Notes: generated from the letters alone by a model not told the origin. A DNA stretch of 64,000 bases from Deinococcus arcticus (GCF_003028415.1 NZ_PYSV01000001.1:248001-312000); one strand, 5' to 3'; counted from the stretch's first letter, positions 12,589-26,023 are shown. Translations and numbers: made by a program.

Positions 12589-12771
12589 ATGACTGGACAC
12601 CGCAGCGACGAGACCCACGACCACCCACAGGAGCAGCACAGCGACGCCGAGAGCCTGCGCCACGTGCCGCACCACATCAGCGGCGTGCGCCAGGACCAGC
12701 CCGGTACCCAGGAGATCGGCGTGGAGCACGGGGAGCCCAACCGCCAGAAAGACCCGGACCACGACAGCTGA
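12589..12771 (+). CDS. Small hydrophilic protein, function unknown
   Basis: A 60-residue polar, His/Asp/Glu/Gln-rich protein (MTGHRSDETHDHPQEQHSD...) with no signal peptide or membrane segment. Support for a real gene: almost every third codon base is G or C, TACCCT (12577-12582) lies 6 bases before the ATG in the leaderless pattern seen across the window, and a strong hairpin terminator follows 12 bases after the stop. I do not recognise a family. The acidic, His-rich make-up suggests a disordered or metal-contacting protein, but that is inference. Confidence 0.6.
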   Translation: MTGHRSDETHDHPQEQHSDAESLRHVPHHISGVRQDQPGTQEIGVEHGEPNRQKDPDHDS

Positions 12772-12783
12772 CCCGGGAGCGAC

Positions 12784-12823
12784 ATGAAGCGGGGCCGGGT
12801 GCAAGTGCCCGGCCCCGCTTCAT
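12784..12823. terminator. Bidirectional terminator between the small gene and galK
   Basis: Perfect 16-bp arms (12784-12799 and 12808-12823) with the 8-base loop TGCAAGTG. It lies between convergent genes, so it can end both the small plus-strand gene and the galactoside operon. Confidence 0.8.
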
Positions 12824-12832
12824 GCTGTCTTC

Positions 12833-13872
<1,040 letters not shown>

Positions 13873-13876
<4 letters not shown>

Positions 13877-15009
13877 AGGGCGGCTCCGGCTTCGGGGGCC
13901 ACCGCGCGCAGTTCGGCGGCGGCGGTCTCAGGGAACTTGTCGTTGGCAAACTCGCCGGCACCCTGCTCGGTGCCCGCGAGGTACTTCATGCGGCCCGGCG
14001 CGCGCAGATAAGGGTACAGCTCGATGTGCAGTGGGAAGGCCGGGTGCGGCCCGTCCAGCGGGGCCTGATGCACCGTGAGCAGGTAAGGCATCCGCACCCC
14101 GAACAGGCCGTCGAGCCGCAGCAGGGTGTCTTTCAGGACCCGGGCGAAGGCGGCCCGTTCGCGGCCTGTCAGCTCGGCCAGCAGGCCCACGGGCCGCGCG
14201 GGCACGATCCAGGTTTCAAAGGAGTAGCGCGCGAAGGGCGGCACCACGCTCAGGGCCTCGCCCGCGTCCAGCACCACCCGCTCGCCCGCTGCCCGTTCCT
14301 GCGCCACGAAGTCGGCCAGCCAGGGCCGGCCGTGCTCGGCGTGGTGCGCCTGGGCCTGCGCCAGCATGCGGGCCTGCACGGGGGGAATATGGTCGTAGGC
14401 GTAAATCTGGCCGTGGGGGTGGTGCAGGGTCACGCCCACCTCTACCCCCCGGTTCTCAAAGCACAACACACTCTGAATGCGCCCAGTGGCCGCCAGCCGC
14501 GCCGTGCGGTCGGCCCACACCGAGAGCAGCAGGTCCATGTGCGCTTCCTCCAGGTCGGCCAGTCGGCCCCGGGCGTCCTGGCTGAACACCACCACCTCGC
14601 AGGCTCCCACGCCCGCGCGGGTGTCGGCGGGGCCCTCGCCAGGGTCCGGGGCGTGCAGGCTCAGGCTGGGAAAGCGGTTTTCAAACACGGCGAGGTCGTA
14701 TTCGCCCGGCGGCAGTTCGGTGGGGTGCGCGGAGTCGGTGGTGGGGGCCAGGGGGTTGTATTCAGGCGGCGGCAGGAACGTGCGGTTCAGGCGGTGCGCG
14801 GCGTACATCACCCACTCGCCTCGCAGCGGATGCCAGCGCAGGACAGGCCGGGCGTCCACCGGGTCGGGGCTGGGGCTGGGCATCTCGCCGGTCACCCGCA
14901 CCGGTTTCAGGCCGTACAGCGTGACCGCGCGGCCATCCGGCTTGGTGAAGTCGGCAGCGTGCAGGCCGGGTTGGGGCACGGCAGTGGGGGGCAGGGCAGC
15001 GTCAGCCAT
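13873..15009 (-). CDS. galT: Galactose-1-phosphate uridylyltransferase
   Basis: A 378-residue cytosolic enzyme that exchanges UDP-glucose and galactose-1-phosphate for UDP-galactose and glucose-1-phosphate. The catalytic block [15 protein letters not shown] (about residue 198) carries the nucleophilic His of the HPH motif, and FENRFPSLS and [14 protein letters not shown] are typical of the family. Start MADAALPP has AAGGA a few bases upstream; a GTG four codons earlier is possible. The start overlaps the end of the alpha-galactosidase gene and the stop overlaps galK, so translation of the three is probably coupled. Confidence 0.95.
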
Positions 15010-16481
15010 GAAATCCTTCACGGTACGAGTGTGGGCTCAGCCCCGGCGCCGCAGTGTCGGTGAGGTTAAAGGTTCCCCGCGAAAAGTGGGTCACGGCCCC
15101 GCCCATGCTCTGGGTCAGCGTGCGGGGCCGGTCCGGCGTGCTCAGCGCAAGGCAGCGGCGCAGCAGGTCCAGCCCCGGGCCGTCCAGCAGCTCAATGGGG
15201 TCGCTGCTGGCACGCAGGCCGCCCACCACGTCCAGCATGGCCGCCACGGCCTCGCGCTCCTCATGGTTCAGCAGGCTGAGTTCGCGCCGGCAGATGGCCA
15301 CGTCGGGGTCCGGCTGATACCAGGGGTGCTGATACCAGCGCGAGAGTGCGGTGTGCAGCGCGTTGCGGGCGCTGGGACCGGTGGCGTCGCCCAGCCACAC
15401 CCGGCGCGATTCCTCGTCCCAGAAGGGTGCCACGTCGGGGCCGGTGCGCATGGCGTCCACCAGGCCAATGCTCTGGGCCAGCGGGGCGCCGCAGCCCAGC
15501 AAAAAGGCGTCTGGCCCGGCGCCGTCGCGCAGCGCCTGCAGCCCCATGCGGTAGGCCTGCGCGCGCCCCACGCGCGGGTCGTGGCGTACCCCGGGCAGCG
15601 CCGCGCCGTACAGGAAATCCAGTTTCAGGTACGGGTAGCCCCAGCCGCGCGCGGTGGCGGCCAGCTCGCGCAGCCACGCCAGGGCCCCGGGGTGGGTGGT
15701 GTCCAGCGCAAAGTACGGCCCGCCCCAGTTGTGGCCCACCGGCAGCGGGCAGCCGTCCTCGCCGCGCAGCATCCAGTCCGCGTGCTCGGCAAACAGGCGC
15801 GAGGTAGGCGAGGCCAGAAACGGCGCCAGCCACAGGCCCGGCGTGTACCCCAGTTCGCGCAGCGGCCCCGGCAGGTCGCGGGCGTGGCCGCCGAAGTGGG
15901 CGCTGGGCTCTTCCCAGTCGCCCAGGTCGGCCTGAAAGCCGTCGTCCAGCTGAAACACGTCGAAGGGCAGCCCGGCCGCCCTGGCGCGGCAGGCATTGTC
16001 CAGCATGGCCGCCAGGGTCACGCTGCGGTAGTACGAGTACCACGAGCACCACACCCGCAGCGGCGCGGGCGTGCGCGCGTGCATGGCCCGGCCCAGCTCG
16101 GCGGCCCGCGCTTCCAGGGTGGCGATCACATCCGGGGTCTCCTCCCAGTGCAGGGGCACTTCGGGGCCTTCCAGGATGCAGCTCACGCGCACGTGGTCGC
16201 CCTGCGCGCGCGCCTCCCACTGAACAAAGGTCTGGGTGGCGTCGCCCGCCATGCCCACCCAGCCGCCGCCGTCCGGGCGCACCAGCGCCAGTACGCTGTG
16301 GCTGCGCCACACGCCCGCCTGGCCGCTGGGCAGGAAGCCGGGATCGTGGCCCTGCTCGTGGCGCCAGCGCATCAGGGGCGCGGCCTGGGTGTCTTGCAGG
16401 GGTCGCAGTTCCGCCTCGCTCCAGGACTGAAAGCCGCTCACCAGCACGCGCAGCTTGGCCGGGTTCACGTTCAGGGTCCAC

Positions 16482-16489
<8 letters not shown>
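15002..16489 (-). CDS. Alpha-galactosidase, GH36 family
   Basis: A 495-residue glycosidase that removes alpha-linked galactose from melibiose or raffinose-type sugars. The GH36/GH27 barrel is recognisable: [29 protein letters not shown], and [11 protein letters not shown], whose Asp (about residue 290) is the expected nucleophile. [10 protein letters not shown] probably carries the acid/base Asp. No signal peptide, so it acts inside the cell on imported sugars. It is shorter than many GH36 enzymes (about 700 residues), with a reduced N-terminal beta domain. Its start lies 8 bases inside the end of the GH42 gene. Confidence 0.9.
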
Positions 16490-18509
<2,020 letters not shown>

Positions 18510-18662
18510 GCAAGGTCATCCTTGAAAGGGGAAGAAGGAGAGAAAGAGAAGGGCTTGGGTGTAGAGCGCCGGGTCACCCTGGTCCGGTGTTGCCTTCAGG
18601 CAAGAGGCGGACACGCAAGGCCAAAGCTCGGGGGCTTTCCATCCACCGTCAACCATTCACCA
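18510..18662. other. Spacer between the permease and GH42 genes
   Basis: The 153-base gap holds a short hairpin, TTGCCTTCAGGCAA (18590-18603), and a degenerate run of ATCCACC/TCAACC/TTCACC units at 18639-18665. No gene. It may set relative expression of the transporter and enzyme genes. Confidence 0.4.
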
Positions 18663-20374
<1,712 letters not shown>

Positions 20375-20560
20375 GGCTGGACTCTTGGCACAGAATGGCT
20401 CATAGGTACCTCATACAGAACACGACTCCGGACCCACCCTGGGCCACTACGGGTCAATGCGGGCAAAGAGGCCAGGGCGCGGGCAGCGCGGGCACAGAAG
20501 CGGCGGTTCTGGGGGCGTGCTGGGTGGCTGGCCACGGCACAGGCGGCCAACAAGGGCTGG

Positions 20561-20582
20561 GGGCGCGGACAGAGGCGCGCCC
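20561..20582 (-). promoter_or_regulatory. Hairpin between binding-protein and permease genes
   Basis: Arms GGGCGCG (20561-20567) and CGCGCCC (20576-20582) with an 8-base loop, no T run. It lies 42 bases past the stop of the binding-protein gene inside the operon. Such hairpins often protect the upstream message or partly stop transcription, giving more binding protein than permease. The remainder of 20375-20623 shows no gene. Confidence 0.5.
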
Positions 20583-20623
20583 TTCCGCGTCTCCCGCGCC
20601 CCTCACCGCCCCCGCAACAGAGC

Positions 20624-21934
20624 TCAGCGCACGTCGTAGCCCTGTTTCTTGGCCTCGGCCAGCGTTTCACGCTGCCACGCGTCCAGTGCCTGATCGGGGG
20701 TCAGGCGCCCCTTGAGCATCAGGTCCATCTGCTTGTTGAAGTTGTCGTTGGCGTAGGGGAACCACGGCGCCCACTGGAAGTTGACGTTCACGCCCCGGCT
20801 GGCGCGGGCATACACGCTGCTGATGTCCTGGCCACCGAAGAACTTGCTGGGGTTCTTGGTCTTGTCCTTCAGCACGGCCAGGTCCAGGCCGGCGTCGCTG
20901 GCGGGGAACAGGCCGCCGTTGGTCCAGTTGTTGGTAATCGCGCTCTGCGAGAGGTTCAGCCACAGGCTGAACAGCATGGCCGCTTCCTTGTTCTTGCTCT
21001 GGGCGGTGACCACGTTGGAGCTGCCGCCCCAGTTGCCGGATCTCACGGTGCTCCCGGCCGTCCACTGCGGCAGGTTGGCCGCGCGCCACTGCCCGGCCGA
21101 CTTGTTCTTCAGGCTGCCCGCGTAACCGCCCGGGCCCCAAGCCGCTTCCATGTTGCTGACCACCTGTCCGGCCCCAGCCGCGTTCCAGTAGTCGCTGGTA
21201 AAGGCGTTCAGGGTGCCCACGTGGCCCTTCTTGATCATGCCGTACCAGTAGTTCAGGACCTTCTTGGCGGTGGGGTTGTTCAGGGTCTGCACCCAGCGGT
21301 CGCCGTCACGCTTGAAGAACTGCGCGCCGTCGGCCCAGGCCAGCGCCATGAACCACGGCGCAAAGGTGGCGTAGAAGTTGCCCATCTTCACCTTGCCGCC
21401 ACTCTTGGCATGCACCGTGGCAGCGGCCTTTTCGTACTCGGCCCAGGTGCGCGGCACCTGCACGCCGTATTTTTTCAGTAGATCGTCGCGGTAGACCATG
21501 GCAAAGGGGCCGGTGTCCTGCGGAATGGCGAACACCGCCTTGCCGTCGGGGCTGACCTGTCCCCAGGTCCAGGGCACAAAGTATTTCCGGTAGTTGTTCG
21601 CGCCCAGGGTGCTCAGGTCGGTCAGGCCGCCCGTGTCCACGAAGGCGGGCAAAAAGCCGTACTCAATCTGGGCCACGTCCGGCGCGCCGGTGCCGGCTTT
21701 CAGGGTGGTCAGCAGCTTGGTGTAGGTCTGCGGGCCGCCGCCCAGGTTGGTCACCTTCACGTCAATGTTCGGGTACGCCTTTTCAAAGGCCTGCACGGTC
21801 TTGTCCAGGCCAGGTACCCACGACCAGACTTCCAGTGTCACCTTGCCGCTGGGCGCCTTGGGAAAGGCCGGATCGGCGGCGAGGGCTGAGCTGGCCAGCA
21901 GGGCAGTCAGGGCGGTCATCAGCACTTTGTTCAT
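20624..21934 (-). CDS. Sugar ABC transporter substrate-binding protein
   Basis: A 436-residue extracytoplasmic protein of the MalE/ProX-like family 1. The start [20 protein letters not shown] has a GGAGG site 5 bases upstream and is a classical signal peptide cut after SALA. The mature part opens with [25 protein letters not shown], the usual first strand and helix of this family, and ends with the helical ...[16 protein letters not shown]. It captures the sugar for the two permeases. No ATP-binding subunit gene is in the operon, so a shared MsmK/MalK-type ATPase elsewhere is probably used. Confidence 0.93.
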   Translation of the reverse strand: MNKVLMTALTALLASSALAADPAFPKAPSGKVTLEVWSWVPGLDKTVQAFEKAYPNIDVKVTNLGGGPQTYTKLLTTLKAGTGAPDVAQIEYGFLPAFVDTGGLTDLSTLGANNYRKYFVPWTWGQVSPDGKAVFAIPQDTGPFAMVYRDDLLKKYGVQVPRTWAEYEKAAATVHAKSGGKVKMGNFYATFAPWFMALAWADGAQFFKRDGDRWVQTLNNPTAKKVLNYWYGMIKKGHVGTLNAFTSDYWNAAGAGQVVSNMEAAWGPGGYAGSLKNKSAGQWRAANLPQWTAGSTVRSGNWGGSSNVVTAQSKNKEAAMLFSLWLNLSQSAITNNWTNGGLFPASDAGLDLAVLKDKTKNPSKFFGGQDISSVYARASRGVNVNFQWAPWFPYANDNFNKQMDLMLKGRLTPDQALDAWQRETLAEAKKQGYDVR

Positions 21935-21991
21935 AGGTCCTCCGGTGGAAGAAAGGGGTGCGGGGAACAAGGGGAGAGCAGGGCAGCAGGT

Positions 21992-22029
21992 GGACTCAGA
22001 CAGTCGGACTCAGACAGGTGGACTCAGAC
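21992..22029. repeat. Triplicated 11-bp direct repeat
   Basis: GGACTCAGACA starts at 21992 and 22006, and a copy lacking the last A at 22020, giving a 14-bp period. The last copy overlaps the stop codon of the DeoR-type gene. It lies upstream of the binding-protein gene and could be a regulator site or slippage product. Confidence 0.6.
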
Positions 22030-22782
22030 GAGGCACATCTCGCGCAGCGCGCCGTCCAGTTCAGCAGGTGGCTCGGGGCCCCGGCGGTTGGTGATGAGGG
22101 TGGTAACGCCACCAATGGGCGCAATGTGCGCGCGGCTGACCTGACCGAGTTTGCTGTGGTCGGCCACCACCACGACTTCGCGGGCCTGCGCCACCATCAG
22201 GCGTTTAACCTCGGCCTCCTCGTGGTTGGCGTTGGTGACGCCGTGTTCGGGGTGGACGCCGTTGCAGCCCAGAAACAGCCGGTCGGCGTGAATGTGTTTC
22301 AGGACGTCCAGCGCGTAGGGGCTGACCAGCGAGTGCTGCAGTGGGCGCAGCGTGCCGCCCGTCACGATCACCCGCACGCCGCTGAGACGTTCGAGTTCTA
22401 GGGCGATGTTCAGGCCATTGGTCACCACCGTCACCCCCTGCAGGGTGGGTGACAGGGCGCGGGCCACCTCGGTGGTGGTGCTGCCCACGTCCAGAAAGAC
22501 CGTCTCACCGTCGCGCACCAGGGCGGCGGCGGCGCGGCCAATGCGGCGTTTGGCGGCGCTGTGTTCGTGGCGGGTCTGTTCCAGCGGCGACTCGCGGCGC
22601 AGTTCCAGCGGTGGGCGCACGCTGCCCCGCGCGCGGCGCACCTGCCCGGCCTCGGCCAGGGCTTTCAGGTCGCTGCGCACGGTCACTTCCGAAACGCCCA
22701 GCAGTTTCGAAAGTTCCGCAACGGGCAATTCGCCATGCTGATGAACAAGCGAGAGAATCTCGCTTCGGCGCGACTCGATCAA
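22024..22782 (-). CDS. DeoR/GlpR-family transcriptional regulator
   Basis: A 252-residue repressor-type protein. An N-terminal winged helix (RRSEILSLVHQHGELPVAELSKLLGVSEVTVRSDL, about 5-40) precedes a sugar-phosphate sensor domain with the family blocks VFLDVGSTTTEVARAL and VTNGLNIALEL. It probably senses a phosphorylated sugar from the galactoside pathway and controls the genes downstream. The start is TTG, after GGGGGAG 6 bases upstream; no ATG in frame fits. It is the first gene of the block, and a palindrome lies just ahead of it. Confidence 0.92.
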   Translation of the reverse strand: MIESRRSEILSLVHQHGELPVAELSKLLGVSEVTVRSDLKALAEAGQVRRARGSVRPPLELRRESPLEQTRHEHSAAKRRIGRAAAALVRDGETVFLDVGSTTTEVARALSPTLQGVTVVTNGLNIALELERLSGVRVIVTGGTLRPLQHSLVSPYALDVLKHIHADRLFLGCNGVHPEHGVTNANHEEAEVKRLMVAQAREVVVVADHSKLGQVSRAHIAPIGGVTTLITNRRGPEPPAELDGALREMCLV

Positions 22783-22805
22783 GGGGCTCCCCCATAAAGG
22801 TGATT

Positions 22806-22820
22806 TTCGTTACTTACGAA
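22806..22820 (-). promoter_or_regulatory. Possible operator ahead of the DeoR-type gene
   Basis: TTCGTTACTTACGAA is a 5-5-5 inverted repeat, followed at once by CTTACGTT, which repeats half of it. It is about 25 bases upstream of the start codon in an AT-rich island, where an autoregulator would bind. The binding protein is inferred. Confidence 0.45.
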
Positions 22821-22867
22821 TCTTACGTTGAAAGGTTTTTCACCGTCAAGCCCCAGGCGTGCCCAAC

Positions 22868-22902
22868 GGGGCCAGGGCGAAGCGCCGCTTCGCCCTGGCC
22901 CC
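22868..22902. other. Strong hairpin between FKBP and the DeoR-type gene
   Basis: Perfect 16-bp arms (22868-22883 and 22887-22902) with a 3-base loop and no T run. Together with the next hairpin (22928-22965) it forms a tandem stem pair in a 195-base gap and may insulate the galactoside operon from FKBP transcription. Confidence 0.6.
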
Positions 22903-22927
22903 CCTTCCTCAGCCCGTGAATGCAAAG

Positions 22928-22965
22928 AACAGCGCCGGGAAGCGATCTGGCTTCCCGGCGCTGTT
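22928..22965 (-). terminator. Terminator of the FKBP isomerase gene
   Basis: Perfect 16-bp arms (22928-22943 and 22950-22965), beginning AACAGCGCCGGG, with a 6-base loop; CTTTGC follows on the minus strand. It lies 12 bases past the FKBP stop codon. Confidence 0.7.
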
Positions 22966-22977
22966 CAGGGACCGGTC

Positions 22978-23316
22978 TTAGCGCACGTCCACCAGTTCCA
23001 CGTCGAAGATCAGCGTGGCGCCGCCGGGAATCACGCCGGGCACGCCCGCTGCGCCGTAGCCCAGGTGGGCGGGAATGGTCAGCCGCGCCTTGTCGCCCAC
23101 GCGCAGCTGCGCGATGCCCTGGTCCCAGCCCTGAATCACGTAGCCCACGCCCAGCGGAAACTCGATAGGCTCGCCCCGGTCGCGGCTGCTGTCAAATTTC
23201 TGGCCGTTTTCCAGCGTGCCGGTGTAATGCACCCGCACCATCTTGCCGGCCTGGGCGGGCGTGCCGGTGCCCTCGTGGTACTTCTCGACTTTCAGTGCGC
23301 CTGCGTCAGTGCTCAT
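22978..23316 (-). CDS. FKBP-type peptidyl-prolyl cis-trans isomerase
   Basis: A 112-residue single-domain isomerase that speeds proline-linked folding. The whole FKBP fold is present: VRVHYTGTLENGQKFDSS, PIEFPLGVGYVIQGWDQGI, RLTIPAHLGYGAAG and ATLIFDVELVDV. There is no signal peptide, so it is cytosolic. Start MSTDAGALK is supported by TACCCT (23324-23329), which ends 7 bases upstream. It is a monocistronic gene with its own terminator. Identity is secure; clients are unknown. Confidence 0.97.
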   Translation of the reverse strand: MSTDAGALKVEKYHEGTGTPAQAGKMVRVHYTGTLENGQKFDSSRDRGEPIEFPLGVGYVIQGWDQGIAQLRVGDKARLTIPAHLGYGAAGVPGVIPGGATLIFDVELVDVR

Positions 23317-23564
23317 GCGCGACAGGGTAACGGCTGGGCAGGCGCGGCGTCACGCGGTCCCTCCACTCTGAAGTGACCATGAAGCCAGTTGTGGGGGGCG
23401 GCGCCGGGCAGCCCAGGGCCTGTTCCTGTCGGCCCAAGGCCGGCTATCACGGGGCCCATGCGCGGCGCAGCGGCCTGGGCGCAGATCCCGGCCACCCGGC
23501 CCTGTGCCTAGACAACTGCTCGGCGGCGGTCCCCCGGCCACCCAAGGCGCTACCCTGGAACGCC

Positions 23565-24137
23565 GTGGCGGACCGTGCTTCCTCTTCCAGCTGGCGGGCG
23601 TGGGTGCTGGGCGGCCTGCTGCCGGCCTACCTCCTGACCACCTTCGGCTTCACGCTGGCGCGGGTGCGCGGCGATTCCATGCTGCCCACCCTGCGCAGCG
23701 GCGACGCCCTGCTGCTGCTGAAATACCCGCGCTGGCTGCACGCGGCCGGGCTGTGGCGCGCCTACCCCCGCCGGGGCGACCTGCTGGTGTTCAAGGCGCC
23801 CGCCGACAGTGGCTACGCGTACGAGACGGTGTATGGCGTTCGCCACCGCCCGTACAACATCAAGCGGGTGCTGGGCCTGCCCGGCGACACGGTGGCCATT
23901 CAGGACGGCCGGGTGCAGGTGAATGGACAGGTGCTGGCCGAAAGCTACGCCAGCGAGGGCTTTGTGCAGGACCAGGCCGCCCAGCGCGTGCCGCCGGGCA
24001 AGGTGTGGGTGCTGGGCGACAACCGCCGCCTGGGCGAGAGTCTGGACAGCCGCGCCTACGGCCTCGTATCCCTGCGGGACGTGGCCGGGCCCGCCGGGCT
24101 GCGCCTGTGGCCGCGCCCCGGTCTGATTGCCCGCTGA
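23565..24137 (+). CDS. lepB: Signal peptidase I
   Basis: A 190-residue membrane-anchored serine protease that removes signal peptides after Sec export. One N-terminal hydrophobic helix (VLGGLLPAYLLTTFGFTLA) is followed by the catalytic Ser in RVRGDSMLPTL and the catalytic Lys in YNIKRVLGLPGDTV; the VWVLGDNRRLGESLDSR box is also present. GTG is chosen as start because TACCCT (23551-23556) lies 8 bases upstream and no better start exists; an open frame extends back to 23373 without coding character. Two exported proteins are encoded just downstream, but on a separate promoter. Confidence 0.93.
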   Translation: MADRASSSSWRAWVLGGLLPAYLLTTFGFTLARVRGDSMLPTLRSGDALLLLKYPRWLHAAGLWRAYPRRGDLLVFKAPADSGYAYETVYGVRHRPYNIKRVLGLPGDTVAIQDGRVQVNGQVLAESYASEGFVQDQAAQRVPPGKVWVLGDNRRLGESLDSRAYGLVSLRDVAGPAGLRLWPRPGLIAR

Positions 24138-24206
24138 CGCCTGTGCCTGCGCCGCGTCCATGTCCCCGGGCAGAAGCACTCACCTTGGCCTGCTACGGTG
24201 CGCCTC

Positions 24207-24713
24207 ATGAAGGTTGTTTCTGTGCTGGTTCTTGCCACGCTGCTCTCGCCCCTGGCCCGGGCCCAGACCCTGGTGCCCTTCAGTGATCCCAAGCTGCCCT
24301 TTACCGTTAGCCTGCCCAAAGGCTGGCTGGGCGCCGATTTTCAGGACGGCACCGCCGGGGTCAGTCTGGTGTCGGCCAAGGCGCCGCCCGCCACCATGAT
24401 CCGGCTGCTGTTTACCCCCAGAAACGGCGCGTCGCCCACCCCAGCCAGCGAGTTTCAGAAGTTCGAGGCGGGCATCAAGGGCACAGGCGCCACTCCCAAA
24501 CAGACCAGTAGCCGCACGGTCAATTACGGCGGCGTGAGTGGTGTGGAGCGGCAGTACGCCGTGACTCACCCCAAGGGCCAGCTCACCATGCGCGTGTGGT
24601 ACGGCGTGGGGGCCAAGAACCTGTATTCCTTTCAGATGACCGACACGCCGGCCCGCTTTGCCCAGGCCAGCGCGCTGTTCAGCAAGGTGCTCGCCAGTGT
24701 GAGGTTCCGGTGA
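24207..24713 (+). CDS. Exported protein of unknown function
   Basis: A 168-residue protein with a signal peptide, MKVVSVLVLATLLSPLARAQ. The mature part (VPFSDPKLPFTVSLPKGW...) resembles the opening of PsbP-like or DcrB-like domains, in which a short beta sheet is followed by pairs of strands and a C-terminal helix (FAQASALFSKVLASVRF). That resemblance is only at the level of pattern. TACGGT (24194-24199) ends 7 bases before the ATG, fitting leaderless expression. The stop overlaps the next start as GTGA, so the two exported proteins are coupled and may act together. Confidence 0.75.
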   Translation: MKVVSVLVLATLLSPLARAQTLVPFSDPKLPFTVSLPKGWLGADFQDGTAGVSLVSAKAPPATMIRLLFTPRNGASPTPASEFQKFEAGIKGTGATPKQTSSRTVNYGGVSGVERQYAVTHPKGQLTMRVWYGVGAKNLYSFQMTDTPARFAQASALFSKVLASVRFR

Positions 24714-25423
24714 TCCAGGGCGCGGCGCTCTGGCGCGCGGGCCTGCTGGCCCTGAGCCTGCTGGGGGCTGGGGCCCAGGCCAATGAACGCCTGCCCATGA
24801 CCGACGTGCGGTTCTCGGCCAGCGGCGAGAGGGTACTCATAGTGGTCAGCGGCGAGCAGGACGGCAGCGGCTTTGGCCAGGCGGCCTTCTCCGTGCTGAG
24901 CACCCGCAGCGGTGCGGTGCTGGCCAGCCGCACCGTGGTGGACGAAAACGCCATAGCCCTAGAGGTGCGCCGGAACCTGCTGGCAGCCACCACCACCCAG
25001 ACCCTGCTGCGCAGCATGGGCCTGCACAGCGCCAGGGCCAGTGTGCCCCGCTACCAGCGCGCCTACCCGGCCCCCTACCCCCGCTGGGAAGATGGCGTGC
25101 GCCCGGGGGCCGTGCAGGTGACCCCAGTGCCGCTGTGGAGCCGCCCGGTGCCGGTCAGCCTGAAGGTGGTGCCGCTGCCGGCCTCTGCCTGCGACCAGCC
25201 CGAGTTGCTGCTGCCCGGCGAACGCCCCGCCGGCTTTGAATTGCGGGTGGGCGGCCAACTCGTGCGCCGTCAGCTCTCTGCCGGGTCCCGCTGCGTCTCG
25301 CGTTACACCCTGGAGCGGGTGGACGTGCAGGGCAACCGCGTGCTGCTGGCCCTGCGCGCCTACGCCATGGGCTTTGAAGGCCCCGACGCCCTGCCGGTGT
25401 TCGTGGCCGTGACGGTGAAGTAG
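24710..25423 (+). CDS. Exported protein, DUF2259-like
   Basis: A 237-residue protein starting with GTG that overlaps the preceding stop. Residues 1-25 form a signal peptide ending GAGAQA. The block VRFSASGERVLIVVSGEQDGSG and the general layout resemble predicted secreted proteins of the DUF2259 group; this is recalled, not searched. Two Cys residues (CDQPE and SRCVSRYTLE) could form a disulfide. Role unknown. A 16-bp segment near its 3' end (25368-25383) recurs at 26008-26023, on the far side of the broken SUKH gene. Confidence 0.75.
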   Translation: MIQGAALWRAGLLALSLLGAGAQANERLPMTDVRFSASGERVLIVVSGEQDGSGFGQAAFSVLSTRSGAVLASRTVVDENAIALEVRRNLLAATTTQTLLRSMGLHSARASVPRYQRAYPAPYPRWEDGVRPGAVQVTPVPLWSRPVPVSLKVVPLPASACDQPELLLPGERPAGFELRVGGQLVRRQLSAGSRCVSRYTLERVDVQGNRVLLALRAYAMGFEGPDALPVFVAVTVK

Positions 25424-26023
25424 AGCAGGTTAGACGCAGCGGTGAGAAAGTTTGGGTAACGAGCGAAGCACACGGAGCAGCGCTGCCAGAATCAGAGATG
25501 ACGAAGGCGACTTCCTGTACGCTCAGCGCTGTGGCGAAGTTTTCTTGAGGAGCTCGGCCTTAAGCTGGCTGACTGTGTCTCTGCTTCTCCTGCCGACCTT
25601 GAGCGGCTACAGCACACTTTCGATCTGATTCTGCCGGAGAATTTAAAATTACTGCTGCTGGAGGTCGGTGGCCTTTCCGGGGTGTATGGCGAACGGGTGG
25701 TCTGGGCGCCCAGTGAGATGGAAGACCAGAACCGGATCATGCGGCAGACGCCCGAGTTTGCATCGCTCTACATGCCGTTTGACGGGCTCTTTTTTATTGG
25801 TGATCTCGGCAACGGTGACCTGATTGGGCTTCGGGTGCTTCGGGGCAACGTTGGGGGATGGAATGTCTTTCGCTGGGAGCATGAAACCGATAGTCGCCTG
25901 AACGTCCAACTTGATCTGAAAGGGTATATCCGGGCCGCAGTAACCGGTGGCTTTCCAGCCTGACGAGAGGCCCTCCACGTCTCCTCGTCCTTTCATTGCG
26001 CTCTACTGGGCTTTGAAGGCCCG
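25368..26023. repeat. 16-bp direct repeats flanking the SUKH gene
   Basis: TGGGCTTTGAAGGCCC is found at 25368-25383 and again at 26008-26023, with 624 bases between. The interval contains the end of the exported-protein gene and the AT-richer SUKH-like gene. The arrangement is what an insertion or short-homology exchange would leave. Confidence 0.65.
25531..25963 (+). pseudogene. SUKH (SMI1/KNR4) family protein, frameshifted near the start
   Basis: From 25544 an open frame encodes about 139 residues: LEELGLKLADC, then ILPENLKLLLLEVGGLSG, FDGLFFIGDLGNGDLIGL and VFRWEHETDSR. That order is typical of SMI1/KNR4 (SUKH) domains, which commonly serve as immunity proteins against contact-dependent or secreted toxins. 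TACGCT (25518-25523) with GTG 7 bases on (25531) is the expected start, but the GTG frame stops after five codons. Removing one T from the TTTT run (25540-25543) joins it to the long frame as MAKFLEELG. The gene is visibly less GC-rich than its neighbours, has no toxin partner, and is probably acquired. A GTG at 25682 could start a shorter product. Confidence 0.65.

Noticed and set aside
20395..20715. Open frames in the gap between binding protein and permease
   Set aside because: They overlap the binding-protein gene or an intercistronic hairpin and have no domain.
23373..23564. N-terminal extension of signal peptidase I starting at 23373
   Set aside because: The extra 64 residues are Cys/Arg/Pro-rich and unlike the family; TACCCT just before GTG 23565 marks the start.
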